DNA of 64,000 nt from Arion vulgaris (Eukaryota > Mollusca > Gastropoda > Stylommatophora > Arionidae). Location: contig CM036761.1 in assembly GCA_020796225.1 (NCBI GenBank), positions 32,004,928 through 32,068,927 of the forward strand, read 5' to 3'. Both the position numbers and the translations under genes were made by a program. This document shows positions 9,712-20,314 of this stretch, piece after piece. The number at the start of each line of letters is the position of its first letter. Position 1 is the first letter of the stretch. The notes under the pieces are model-generated. The model did no database searches, was not told the DNA's origin, and was given only the letters and a program-made list of their open reading frames with translations.

Positions 9712-10249
9712 TTGAAACCAGTTTATTTTTATACATACATTGTTCCTTTATTTCTCAACATAATTTCCACCAACATTGATGCACTTATCCCATCGTTTTA
9801 TCAATCCTCCCAAACCGGCTGCATAGAACTGCGGGCTCTGTTTTCTAAACCACGTTTTCACTTCACATTCAACTTCGGCACCATTCGCGAAATGTCTCCC
9901 GCCAAGGTGGGTTTTCCGTGGACCAAAAGGTGGAAATCGTTAAGGGCTAAGTCGGGACTGTAAGGTTGATGTTCCAGAACTTTCCACCTTAGTTGGTTAA
10001 TTTTCTCCTGAGTTAATCGAGCGGTATGTGGTCTGGCATTGTCATGAAGAAGCAACACTCCTGTAGTCAGCAGTCCTGGGCATTTTTTCGAATTGCATCA
10101 TGAAGCATTGATAGAACTTCACAGTATGATTCAGAATTCACATTGTCACCTTTCTTCTTGAAATTGGTTAAAAGCACTCCTTGACAATCCCAGAACACCG
10201 TCAACATGACTTTCCCTGCTGATGGCGTAGCCTTGAATTTTTGACACAA
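9712..10249 (-). pseudogene. Mariner transposase, C-terminal half (left arm)
   Basis: The minus frames hold LTVFWDCQGVLLTNF, LLLHDNARPHTARLT (second catalytic D) and HQPYSPDLALNDFHLLVHG (third D), separated by 34 residues: the DD34D signature of mariner. The first D lies beyond the arm. A frameshift separates the FWD part from the HDN part, and the N-terminal DNA-binding domain is missing. Not functional. Confidence 0.85.
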
Positions 10250-10900
10250 TTGAAGAAAGTGTGCTCAATGTGGGTACCCAGACAATTGAAGGAGGAACAC
10301 AAAATGAACCGATTTGGCCTGTCCTTGCGTCATCTCTGCCGATACGAAGATGAAGGAGAAGACATACTGAACAGGATTGTTACTGAGGATGAATCATTGG
10401 TGCATCACTACCAGCCCGAATCAAAGCGTGCTTCAATACAGTGGAAACATCTTTCTTCGCCTTGTGTCAAAAATTCAAGGTTACGCCATCAGCAGGGAAA
10501 GTCATGCTGACGGTATTCTGGGATTGTCAAGTAGTGCTTTTAACCAATTTCATGAAGAAAGGTGACAATGTGAATTATGAATCATACTGTGAAGTTATAT
10601 CAATGCTTCATGATGCAATTCGAAAAAATGCCCAGGACTGCTGACTACAGGAGTGTTGCTTCTTCATGACAATGCCAGACCAGATACGGCTCGATTAACT
10701 CAGGAGAAAATTAACCAACTACTGTGGAAAGTTCTGGAACATCAACCTTACAGTCCCGACTTAGACCCTAACGATTTCCACCTTTTGGTCCACTGAAAAC
10801 CCACCTTGGCGGGAGACATTTCGCGAATGGTGCCGAAGTTGAATGTGAAGTGAAAACGTGGTTTAGAAAACAGAGCCCGCAGTTCTATGAAGCCGGTTTG
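10250..10900 (+). pseudogene. Mariner transposase, loop plus right arm
   Basis: Begins in the loop with KVCSMWVPRQLKEEHKMNR, then RIVTEDESLVHHYQPESK (first catalytic D, the tryptophan after ES replaced by L), then the arm sequence with HDNARPDTA and YSPDLDPNDFHLL. All three aspartates can be read, but frameshifts and a stop after NDFHLLVH break it, and about 100 N-terminal residues are absent. Confidence 0.85.
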
Positions 10901-11061
10901 GGAGGATTGATAAAACGATAGGATAAGTGCATCAGTGTTGGTGGAAATTATGTTGAGAAATAAAGGAACAATGTATGTATAAAAATAAACTGGTTTCAAG
11001 TTGTTATCATGTTTAGTTATTTTTCTACAGCTATTTGTGGCTTACTTATTGACTTCCCTCG

Positions 11062-11182
11062 TACATATGAGTTTGAAGCGCGGACATTTAACAAGGCAGT
11101 GGAAAAACATGTGTGCTTTTGAGTATAAATGTTACAGAAGAGCCTCTATATATCATGGACATAGAAGAGAACAAATACGAGT
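11062..11182 (+). pseudogene. LINE-A segment between mariner and SINE
   Basis: Continues the interrupted LINE-A: TFNKAVEKHVCAFEYKCYRR, the post-thumb motif (…TW.L.K..E..L.AFE..CYRR). It ends at gaacaaata, where the second LINE-A copy at 15.5 kb continues with gatctattcag but here a SINE begins. Confidence 0.75.
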
Positions 11183-11415
11183 GGTTGCGGGCCCAAACTT
11201 GGGGTGTAAAGAATAGAACCACTGTTACCTGCCATGCATTTCGAAAGAGGCGACTAAGGAGGTTAGGCTGAAATCGGATGCACATGTCCTAAACGTAGAA
11301 GTCTATGCATTTAGGGCCTACCAAACCAATGTGCAACGTATACACGTTCTTGGCAAATATCAAACATATCACAAAGAGTGATTAAATTGGCTGTAAAGAA
11401 CGAACGCAAAGAAGA
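11183..11415 (+). mobile_element. SINE-C' inserted in LINE-A
   Basis: gggcccaaacttggggtgta, cgaaagaggcgactaagg, gcaacgtatacacgttcttg and a gaagaagaag tail match 14,450-14,712. It splits the LINE-A reading at a point identified from the uninterrupted copies at 15.5 and 24.9 kb. Confidence 0.8.
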
Positions 11416-11725
11416 AGAAGATCTATCCAGAAATAACTCACAATTTTAAAAAATCTGGCTGATACTACAAATAACAATGAGAAAATTAAAATATTTTGGA
11501 CATATAATGAGACACAATGGGATGGAGAAGACCATCATGGACGGAGTCATCCTGGCAAAGAGGAGAAGAGAAAGACCATGGAGAAGATGAATTCAGAATG
11601 TAACTGATGGTTTGAGTATGGCCGCTGCAGAGGCTGGAATCTGGCCTTATGAGAGAGAGATTCCGAAGGATTTTTATAGTGACAAAGCTATGCTCAGGAC
11701 ATGCTATTTGATGATGAGAGAAGGT
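11416..11725 (+). pseudogene. LINE-A C-terminus and 3' end
   Basis: Encodes MRKLKYFGHIMRHNGMEKTI, RRRERPWRR and AAAEAG..PYEREI segments through frameshifts. It ends with 'gctatttgatgatgagag', the LINE-A 3' end. The minus-strand ORF at this place (11,486-11,860) is a shadow. Confidence 0.75.
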
Positions 11726-12040
11726 AAACGCCTTGATAAAAGGTAAGTTTGCATAGGAGAGAAGTGATGTGATAAGGAATAAGGTCGGGTTCTGGTATAA
11801 AAACCGTTTGTCTTTTAGAGATGTGGTGTAGTACAAGAAAGGTGTGGTGTATACATACAAGTGATGATATATTCAGGAGAGAGTTGGTGTGTCTGGAAGT
11901 GAGGTGGTGTGCTAGAAGAAAGATAGTATATCTAGGATAGAGAGACAGCCCGTGTCTGGGAGACCTTGTTTATATGTTTATTGTAAATTACAGGTATTTG
12001 TGTTAAAATTGTAACAAATATGTAAATACTTATTCTACTT
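11725..12040. other. No recognised feature
   Basis: Purine-rich, with short gaggtggtgtg-like echoes, but no supported element. Confidence 0.5.
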
Positions 12041-12668
12041 CATCCGCCTCTCCCCCCTAACTCTCACGGAGGCATAGGTCAGAAACCAAGGCCTTCCAAA
12101 CCTCCTATCCAAGGCCATCTTTTCCAGATATCTGCACTCTTCCTCTATTGTCTTGCATTCCGTCTCCAACTCTTGCATCCAGGTGTTCCTGTCCTATGTC
12201 TTACCTTACTTCTAATTCCTTAGGGGTGCCATCTGATGGCTTGTTTCTGAGTATATTATTGTTTCCCTTGTTGTTAGTCTAGTTCGTTCTAAATTTGTCC
12301 ATCTTGTTTCGCTCAGTCTCAGGATGGCCAGAGTCTACATGTCTACATTTCCTGTGCCACCTGAGCTGACTTCCCAGTTTCGAATATTCTGGTACAAATA
12401 CTGGAGATTGTCGGTTTGAAAGAAGGTGAGTCGACACCCCGATTTCCTTTCGGATTTCATCGGGCTGATTCATGAGTCCCTCTATCTTCCTCGGTCGGCT
12501 AGCTATGGATTTCCTTGGTTGTGGTTTATGTAGCTATCTAGTATTTATGATATAGTGGGGTAGCTAAACCCTTAACCGACCTCATTAGTCGCCTCTACGG
12601 TATACTTGGCAGGTAACAGTGGTTCCACTTTTACACCTTAATTAAGGCCCCCGCTAGCCACTCTGGCG
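12040..12668 (-). mobile_element. SINE-G, long copy
   Basis: On the minus strand it starts with the gaggcgact core shared with SINE-C', then pieces shared with 36,300-36,500 and 38,185-38,490 (accacaaccaagg; tatctggaaaagatggcct; ggaaggccttgg). The end could code LEKMALDRRFGRPWFLTYAS, so the 3' part may be taken from an unknown LINE. Confidence 0.55.
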
Positions 12669-12669
12669 T

Positions 12670-13182
12670 AAGAACGTTTAACACAATTGGTTGGGTGGGG
12701 GACTGTATAATGATTTAGACACAGAGCTAAAGAGAAAGGCTGAAAAATAAAGAATGTCCATATGAGCATGTGTGGCAGTTTATACATGCGTGCACATGTT
12801 CCCTATATACTATGGCATGAGGATACGAAGAGATTCATGAAGATATCATATTACCTTATTTATGTGCACGTCTGGCAATATATATCGGCACGCATGTTAA
12901 ATTCTAGAAGTGCCAAGTATTAAGTTTAATGCAATTTAGCAAGTATTTTACGGATTCGCGTAATGCATAGCGTTTTCGACCTATTGAAGTGGACACAAGA
13001 GTGATGTATTCCGCCTAACTCGACTTTCCATACCTTAAAAAAGGAATTGGCCCTCCTAACTGCTATACACTAGGATCTAGAAATGGAAGTGTCAGAAATT
13101 CATACCCTAAGGTCTGAAACGACTACGGGAAAATGTATTTGCTATATTGATCACAAGGCAAACTATATGACAAATACAGTTT
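12670..13182. other. Unassigned, one dispersed motif
   Basis: ggaattggccctcctaactg near 13,042 recurs as ggagttggccctcctacctc near 36,612, so a further dispersed repeat passes through both places. Nothing else identified. Confidence 0.5.
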
Positions 13183-14200
13183 GTATGTGTTGTTTATATT
13201 TTGATGATGCTTGATCGCCCGTATGTTGTCGGGGCTTCCACCGTATGTGTTGTTTATATTTTGATGATGCTTGATCGCCCGTATGTTGTCGGGGCTTCCA
13301 CCGTATGTGTTGTTTATATTTTGATGATGCTTGATCGCCCGTATGTTGTCGGGGCTTCCACCGTATGTGTTGTTTATATTTTGATGATGCTTGATCGCCC
13401 GTATGTTGTCGGGGCTTCCACCGTATGTGTTGTTTATATTTTGATGATGCTTGATCGCCCGTATGTTGTCGGGGCTTCCACCGTATGTGTTGTTTATATT
13501 TTGATGATGCTTGATCGCCCGTATGTTGTCGGGGCTTCCACCGTATGTGTTGTTTATATTTTGATGATGCTTGATCGCCCGTATGTTGTCGGGGCTTCCA
13601 CCGTATGTGTTGTTTATATTTTGATGATGCTTGATCGCCCGTATGTTGTCGGGGCTTCCACCGTATGTGTTGTTTATATTTTGATGATGCTTGATCGCCC
13701 GTATGTTGTCGGGGCTTCCACCGTATGTGTTGTTTATATTTTGATGATGCTTGATCGCCCGTATGTTGTCGGGGCTTCCACCGTATGTGTTGTTTATATT
13801 TTGATGATGCTTGATCGCCCGTATGTTGTCGGGGCTTCCACCGTATGTGTTGTTTATATTTTGATGATGCTTGATCGCCCGTATGTTGTCGGGGCTTCCA
13901 CCGTATGTGTTGTTTATATTTTGATGATGCTTGATCGCCCGTATGTTGTCGGGGCTTCCACCGTATGTGTTGTTTATATTTTGATGATGCTTGATCGCCC
14001 GTATGTTGTCGGGGCTTCCACCGTATGTGTTGTTTATATTTTGATGATGCTTGATCACCGTATGTTGTCAGGGCTTCCACCGTATGTGTTGTTTATATTT
14101 TGATGATGCTTGATCACCCGTATGTTGTCGGGGCTTCCACCGTATGTGTTGTTTATATTTTGATGATGCTTGATCGCCCGTATGTTGTCGGGGCTTCCAA
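13183..14200. repeat. 60-bp tandem array, about 17 units
   Basis: Fourteen consecutive identical 60-bp units (13,201-14,040), then a 59-bp variant, one more unit with gatcaccc in place of gatcgccc, and a partial unit that runs straight into SINE-C. About 27 bp of the unit (tcgcccgtatgttgtcgggg plus cttcca) match SINE-C sequence at 60,150-60,175; the remaining 33 bp match the left flank. All frames stay open because 60 is a multiple of three; the roughly 300-codon ORFs are artefacts. Confidence 0.97.
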
Positions 14201-14435
14201 GGGGAGCAAATAATAGTTACACTGTGACCTACAAAGCATGCCTAAAAGCAACTGAGGAAGGTGGGCTAAAGAAGTTACCCAGGTAAATAAAAAGTGTCAC
14301 ATCAATCGGATGTGCTGGCCTACGTGTTGGTGTATAACTGACTCAACGCACAATTGCCCTTTGACTCAGATCACATACAAATCACATAGCCTTGTTAACA
14401 AGTGGTCGATACGAAGCTTTTGAAGAAGAAGAAGA
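14201..14435 (+). mobile_element. SINE-C copy, 5'-truncated
   Basis: aggggagcaaataatagtta, gtgctggcctacgtgttggt, gactcagatcacatacaaat, gttaacaagtgg and gaagaagaag follow the family order. Its 5' edge is continuous with the last unit of the 60-bp array. Confidence 0.85.
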
Positions 14436-14449
14436 TACTGTTTAATAAC

Positions 14450-14712
14450 ACATCCACACCACCCTAGTGGTTACCGGGGTCCAAATTTGGGGTGTTAAGA
14501 ATAGAACCACTGTTACCTGCCACACATGTCGTAAGAGGCGACTAAGGAGGTTTGGTTGAAATCGGATGCATGTGTCCTAAACGCGTAGAAGTCTATGCGT
14601 TTAGGGGCCTAACAAACCAATATGCAACGTATACACGTTCTTGGCAAAGATCAAACATATCACAAAGAGTGATTAAAATTGGTCTTAAAGAACGAACGCA
14701 AAGAAGACACAT
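14450..14712 (+). mobile_element. SINE-C' copy
   Basis: ggttaccggggtccaaattt, cgtaagaggcgactaaggag, aaacgcgtagaagtctatgc, gcaacgtatacacgttcttg, ending in gaagac. The longest plus-strand SINE-C' copy, useful as family reference. Confidence 0.85.
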
Positions 14713-14792
14713 TCACACATGTCAAAATAAGAGACTTAATAAGAAATGACAATTTTTGGAAACTACAAAATATTCTCGCATATCATTAAACA

Positions 14793-14958
14793 CAGTGGCG
14801 GCTCGTCATTAAGAGCCAGTGGGGCTGGGCCCAACCAAAAATAATGTATAACGTGTATTTATTATTTTATTAATTAAAATATAGCAACCAAAAACCATGA
14901 TTTATCTGGAATAAAAATATCTGGCCCCACTAACAAAAATGACCACGAGCCGCCACTG
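14793..14958 (+). mobile_element. hAT MITE (GGCTCG family), copy 1
   Basis: Terminal inverted repeats cagtggcggctcgtcatt and cgagccgccactg, flanked by a perfect 8-bp duplication attaaaca (14,785-14,792 and 14,959-14,966). 166 bp, no coding capacity. Confidence 0.93.
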
Positions 14959-14966
14959 ATTAAACA

Positions 14967-15264
14967 TATTTTAATAGAACATTATATTTAGTTGAAGGTT
15001 GAATTCATTAACAAATGGATATTGTATTTTTATCCTAAAACGATTAAATGTTGTGAATAATTGCGTAATGTAATACTGTTACAGAAAATGATATAGACAG
15101 ATTTAAGTATCACAGTTATGATGATGGGAATGCAATGAAGGACATTAAAATAAGAACAAACATAATCTTGCACAAAAATAAACAGCTAAAAGAGTATCGA
15201 ATGGAACTTTTAGAAGAAAAAAAAGATCAGAATAGAAAGATCATGCTAACGTCATGATGTGAAG
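14967..15264. other. No recognised feature
   Basis: A+T-rich sequence leading into the second LINE-A copy. Confidence 0.45.
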
Positions 15265-15311
15265 GATTAACATTTAACAAGACAGTGGAAAAACATATAT
15301 ATGCTTTTGAA
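15265..15311 (+). pseudogene. LINE-A segment left of MITE
   Basis: aacatttaacaagacagtgg and aaaaacatatatatgctttt match 11,085-11,125 (FNKAVEKHVCAFE). Interrupted after gcttttgaa by the MITE. Confidence 0.75.
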
Positions 15312-15479
15312 CAGTGGCGTCTCGTGATCATTTTTGTAGGTGGGGCCAGACACACATTTTCAGGGAAACCATGATGTTTTGATTAGGTTATATTTTAATT
15401 TATTAAATAATAAATACATGTTAGATATTATTTTTGGAGGGGCCCGGCCCCATTGGCCCTTAATGACGATTCGCCACTT
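15312..15479 (-). mobile_element. hAT MITE (GGCTCG family), copy 2, in LINE-A
   Basis: Ends cagtggcgtctcgtgatc and gacgattcgccactt. Perfect 8-bp duplication cttttgaa (15,304-15,311; 15,480-15,487). Opposite internal orientation to copy 1. It disrupts LINE-A. Confidence 0.93.
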
Positions 15480-15820
15480 CTTTTGAAAATTTGTTACAGA
15501 AAGTCCTCAGTATAGCATGGATATATAAGAGAACAAATAGATCTATTCAGAAATAACTCAAAATAGAGGAAAACTGGCTATTGCTGAAAATAAGAATGAG
15601 AACATTGTACTATTTTGGACATAATGAAGAGACAAGAAAGGTTGGAGACTCTTATGGAAGGAGGTATACCGACAAAGATGTGAGGAGAAAGTGCACCGAG
15701 ATAATGGATTCAGGATGTAACTGAGGATTTGAGTATGAAGGATGTATATGCTGGACATCTTGTTTATGAGCGAGCACTTCCTGAAGGAATCTTAGAGTGG
15801 GTAAGTTCAGCTCAGGAGAA
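15480..15820 (+). pseudogene. LINE-A segment right of MITE
   Basis: Resumes LINE-A with gaaaatttgttacagaaagt, then aagagaacaaatagatctat, where the 11-kb copy was hit by SINE-C', and tattttggacataatgaaga (YFGH). Continues to the C-terminal tctgg..ttatgag segment with stops. Confidence 0.7.
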
Positions 15821-15861
15821 GCTAGTTGATGATGAATTATGGGGACATATTTACCATAACG

Positions 15862-16100
15862 AGAGCCGCTGTAGCGTAGTTGTTAGTGAACTCGCTTCTC
15901 AAGGCTGGTGGTCTGGGTTCAGCTCCAGCAATGCGCGTGGAATTTTTCCCGACCGCGACGGCTCTCAGGTCGATCCAGTCTCAATTGGGTACCACACATG
16001 CTCTTGGAAAGTAAAGGCGATTGGCGAGATGCTGACCACATCACCCATCGTGTGCCGACGGTCAATGAAAAATACAGGCCTAACACTGTATTGACCTATA
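15862..16100 (+). mobile_element. SINE-E copy, tRNA-derived
   Basis: Head ctgtagcgtagttgttagtg (A box) and ctgggttcagctccagc (B box) at tRNA spacing. Body gctctcaggtcgatccagtc, aattgggtaccacaca. The body recurs at 62,285-62,430. Confidence 0.75.
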
Positions 16101-16179
16101 TACCACGAGGTATGAAAGGTTCCTTTACTTTTTACTTTTTTATTTACTATCACAGTTTTTATCTAAATTGTTTCAAAGA

Positions 16180-16262
16180 AAGAGATCGGGGCACAAATGG
16201 TTACTCACCGAAGTACAATTATGATGGTCCTATCAATCAATCAATCAGTCAATCAATCAATC
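16180..16262 (+). mobile_element. SINE-B 3' end with (CAAT)n tail
   Basis: agagatcggggcacaaatgg, ttactcaccgaagtacaatt and a run of tcaa repeats: the SINE-B 3' terminus. Confidence 0.75.
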
Positions 16263-16569
16263 AGATATATTCATAACTGCAAAATAATCAGTAAAACTTC
16301 TACATATCTACACTATGTTTGTAGAGAAAAGTCAACTCTAAAGATTTTGCATTAAGAAACTAATTTGCTTTCAAAAATACATTCTCCTCAATAGTGTCTG
16401 CCAAAAGACGGCATATGTTGTACAAAAATATGTTGCAATCAGCGCTGTACAGATGTTCACTTTAAATACATGTTGAAGGCGTGGTCAGTTTATGTTTGTG
16501 TACAGGTGAGAAGTACAGGACACATGCTGTCTTTGGTATGTTAACCTGACAGTGTCTATCTATTTCATA
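16263..16569. other. No recognised feature
   Basis: Unique-looking sequence up to the first decayed units of the 24-bp satellite. Confidence 0.5.
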
Positions 16570-17033
16570 ACACATATGTTTCATTCAGATACATGTTATT
16601 CTGGGTATTCAGAAACATGTTAGTCTCGTCACTCAGAAACATGTTAGACTCGTCACTCAGAAACATGTTAGTCTCGTCACTCAGAAACATGTTAGTCTCG
16701 TCACTCAGAAACATGATACTCGTTACTCAGAAACACGTTAGTCTCGTCACTCAGAAACATGTTAGTCTCGTCACTCAGAAACATGTTAGTCACGTCACTC
16801 AGAAACATGTTAGTCTCGTCACTCAGAAACATGTTAGTCACGTCACGTCACTCAGAAACATGTTAGTCTCGTCACTCAGAAACATGTTAGTCTCGTCACT
16901 CAGAAACATGTTGGACTCGTCACTCAGAAACATGTTAGACTCGTCCGTCAAAAAAATGTTAGTCTCGTCACTCAGAAACATGTTAGACTCGTCACTCAGA
17001 AACATGTTAGACTTGTCACTCAGAAACATGCTA
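16570..17033. repeat. 24-bp satellite, left block
   Basis: Unit about gttagactcgtcactcagaa plus acat, some 19 copies, alternating tctcg/actcg/tcacg. The last unit has catgcta for catgtta and forms the left target duplication of the LINE that follows. Confidence 0.95.
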
Positions 17034-17441
17034 CCCTCCAGATTAGCCTACCTTATCGTGGTTGGAGGGTTTGCGTTGGTGATCCTTCAGGCTATGTCGG
17101 CGGAGTCTAACTCTGGCAGGTCTAACCAAGCCGAACAGACTGAAGGTGAAAGGCCAGACCAAAGGCGGGGAGCAGGATGGGGCCTCATAAGGTGACAGCG
17201 CAGAACCCACCGCGAGTGGAAAATGCTCTGGCTGCAACCAACCCATCCCCAACCATGGTTAAATGGCAGCCCTCCTCTCTCTTGAAGAGGGCATCTTTTT
17301 CTTGTCTTATCTCCTACTTCTTTTACAATTTTTCTTCCCCGAGTTAGACCACAGTCTTCTCTAGCAGTAAGAGTGCTGAAGTCGGAGGCAACCAGCCAAG
17401 AGGCGCACTATTAGCAATCAGGTTGCCACGCATAAACGCAT

Positions 17442-18256
17442 ATGAATATGTCTATGTATTTAAAAAGATATGGTGCTCGCCCTGTGACGGACACTCAGGC
17501 AGGTGCAGTGCCGGGCCCTCTACTTCGAAAGGGCCCAACCCCAGCTACTGGATGTCCTTCTCATTTGCCCTGTGGAGCCAGGAGGCATGGGAATAGAGCA
17601 ACTGGCCAATTTCTTAAAATAATGCACTGGAATGCTGAGGGTGTGAACAGCAAAAAGATGGCTACAGCAAAAGTAGAACTGAAAACATCCTAAATGAAGA
17701 ACAAGTACATGTATGCTGTTTGCAAGAGACCCACCTGAATGAAGATGTAGCCCAAAGTCAGAGGCTTCCAGTGCTCGATCAGACTGAAAAAATAGAAGAA
17801 AGGTGGAGTACTGACACTTGTGAGAAACAACATCATCACATGTCAGTTTGAGGAGTACATGGAGGGTGCAGAATATCAGATGCTGCATCTTAGGACGGCA
17901 AGTACAGAGTTTCACTTAATCAACTACTACTGTTCAAGTGACCGCCCACTGGCACTGGTCACAATTCCAACAAAGGAAAGACTCATGAGTGTGCGGGGAC
18001 TTCAGATAGTCACTCACAGAGCTGGGGTATGACCACATGGACAGTAGGGGCGAGGAGCTTGAAAACTGGCAGGATGACAACAACTAATCCTTGTCAATCA
18101 GCCCAAAGATCAGCCAACCTTCTACTCCAGATCATGGCACACCACCTCTACACCAGACTTGGCATTCCACTCCTCAGACCTGGAATGGAACATTACACGT
18201 GTTGTTGGGAAACAGCTGAGAGGCAGCGACCATCGGCCAGTATTTCTCACTGTTGA
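17442..18256 (+). pseudogene. LINE endonuclease (APE type), broken
   Basis: FLKIMHWNAEGVNSKKM (17,608 on) is the start of the endonuclease domain, normally LxILxxNaxGl. A frameshift near 17,690 is followed by VHVCCLQETHLNEDV, with the conserved QETHL (catalytic E). It ends with GSDHRPVFLTVENQ (18,222-18,262), the SDHxPV motif. The three landmark motifs can be read, but in different frames. Confidence 0.85.
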
Positions 18257-18859
18257 AAATCAACCCATCAGGAGACAGCACTCTATCTAGGTGGAATTAC
18301 AAGAAGGCAGATTGGACAATGTATAAGCATCGCACCAGTATACTGACACTAGGTCTATCTACTGACAAGGACACCAACAAGGTAGTTGATGAGTTCAGCC
18401 GATGCATAAACAGGCTGCCTGCAGAAACAATTCCTAGAGGGCTAAGCACTACACACCTTACTGGAGCAGTGAATTGGAACTACTGCACAATAATGTAGAA
18501 ATTTCACGAAAGCAGGCAGAGACCACTCCATGCCAAGAACACCACAACAAATATCAGCATGCCAGGCTATATTTCAAAGGGCCAAGCTGCAGGCCAGGCG
18601 GAGGAGCTGGAAGGAAAAACAGAGTCCTTAAACTTTGAAAGAGATACCAGGAAGCTGTGGAAGCTGGTAAAACAACTTAATGATGAAGGTACAAGGAGAA
18701 ATCCAAAGATTGCATTAAACAAAGATGGAAACATCCTCACAGGAAAACAGGCAGCTGATCATTTTGCAGACTCCTTTGCTAAAGACAGCAATATTGAAAT
18801 TAGCACAACGAAACAAGCGAGAGATTCGTGAGAAAAGCAAAATGTTGAGCAAGACGAAA

Positions 18860-19850
18860 CAATACCTGAAGTGATGAAGACCCCAATCACATTTAAAGAA
18901 CTGGAACTAGCAATATCCAAATTAAAATTGAGAAAATCACCAGGAGCTGATGGAGTGTCAATGAGATGATTAAGAACTTAGGAACTGCAGCAAAACAAAG
19001 TTACTGCAGATTTACAATAATTGTTGGATCTTGGGTCAAGTTCCACAGACCTGGAAGAAGCAATCATGATACCGCTCTCGAAACCTGGAAAGATAGTTCT
19101 TCTGCCTCCAGCTACCGACCGATCAGTCTTACAAGTTGTCTCTGCAAAACAATGGAACGTATAATCAATCTCCGACTGCAGTGGTATCTTGAAAGCGAAA
19201 ACATTCTTGTGTCACAGCAGGCAGGTTTCAGGCAGTGCTACTCTACTGAAGACCAAACAACGTACCTTTCTCAGGAGATTGAGGACGCGTTCCAAGATAA
19301 GAAACTGGTACTAGCGACATGGATAGACCTAAGGAAAGCCTTTGACAAGGTTTGGAAAGAAGGACTGCTGAAGAAACTGAGAAATAGTAGAATAAAGGGT
19401 AGGATGTACAGATGGATAAAAGCATACTTACATAACAGAAAAGCCAGAGTGCATCTAGATGGACTCAAGAGTAAAAAAAGTTCTACTGCGTCATGGCGTC
19501 CCTCAAGGAGGAGTATTGTTCCCCACACTCTTCTTGATTTTCATCAACGACCTGGTTGCTGAGTTACCACAAGGAGTAAAAGTTGCAATGTACGCTGATG
19601 ATCTGGTAATATGGTGCACAAATGAGGATGCAACAGTGGCCACCAAATTGATACAAAGAGCTGTAGATGCCGTAACCTCATGGGCAAACAGATGGTGTGT
19701 CTGCATCAACACAGATAAGTGCAGCACTACACTCTTTACTCTCTCTCCCAAACAAAAGCTGGCACCATTAAAATAAATGGAGAACTGCTAAGAGAAGACA
19801 AGCAACCCACCTATCTCGGAGTTACATTCGATGATAGACTGACGTGAAGC
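18860..19850 (+). pseudogene. LINE reverse transcriptase, broken
   Basis: ITFKELELAISKLKLRKSPG and ADGVS (18,890-18,960), SSYRPISLTSCLCKTMERII (19,098-19,160), ATWIDLRKAFDKVW (motif A, about 19,315), GVPQGGVLFPTLFLIFINDL (motif B) and AMYADDLVIW (motif C, 19,585-19,612). One frameshift falls in a run of seven A near 19,475, others near 19,765 and 19,842. Catalytic aspartates are intact in sequence. Confidence 0.9.
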
Positions 19851-20314
19851 AGCACATCAACAAAGCAGCAGCAAAGGCCAGGAGGAAGTTAGCCATCCTG
19901 AGAAAATTAAGTGGAACCACATGGGGCGCCAGTCAAAAATACTTAAAAATATTTATCAGCAGGGCATACGACCACACCTGGAATATGGGTCAGCTGCATG
20001 GTGTCCAGCATCAAATACCACATTAGGAGAACTGGATAAAGTGCAAAACCAGGCGCTTCGTGTCATCACGGAGCAATGAAAACAACACCAATAGTGGAGA
20101 TGGAAAGAGTGGGGGAATACAAGCACTGAGAGAACGCAGAGACACAAAAGTGATGACGCAGGCAGAAAGTTTCTGAGTATGCCAAGCCACCCAATGGAAA
20201 ACAGATTCAAAAATCTAGCATTGGGAGGCTGAAAAGAAGCAGCTTTATTCACCAGGCCAAAAGACTGAATAGGCAAACTTCAGACCTACCAAAAGTTGGC
20301 ATTCCCTAAAGTCT

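Larger units (their letters stand above)
9649..11061. mobile_element. Palindromic (fold-back) mariner
   Basis: Two inverted arms of about 600 bp, 9,649-10,249 and 10,462-11,061, differ by only scattered bases and enclose a 212-bp loop. The outer ends read cgag..aagtcaataagtaag inward and are flanked by TA on both sides (9,647-9,648; 11,062-11,063), as for Tc1/mariner insertion. Both arms encode the 3' half of a mariner transposase, so the element consists of two 3' ends facing outward; the normal 5' end is absent. Removing it restores the LINE-A frame. Confidence 0.9.

Noticed and set aside
13123..14103. ORFs of about 300 codons on both strands with perfect peptide repeats
   Set aside because: They are translations of a 60-bp tandem array, open in several frames because 60 is divisible by three and the unit has no stop. 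No start context, no non-repeat protein sequence, and the array is derived from a SINE junction.
13183..14200. CRISPR-like regular repeats
   Set aside because: Units are contiguous with no unique spacers, and the context is animal DNA full of SINEs and LINEs.
16593..17195. 200-codon ORF with LRNMLVSS repeats
   Set aside because: Product of the 24-bp satellite running into the LINE leader.
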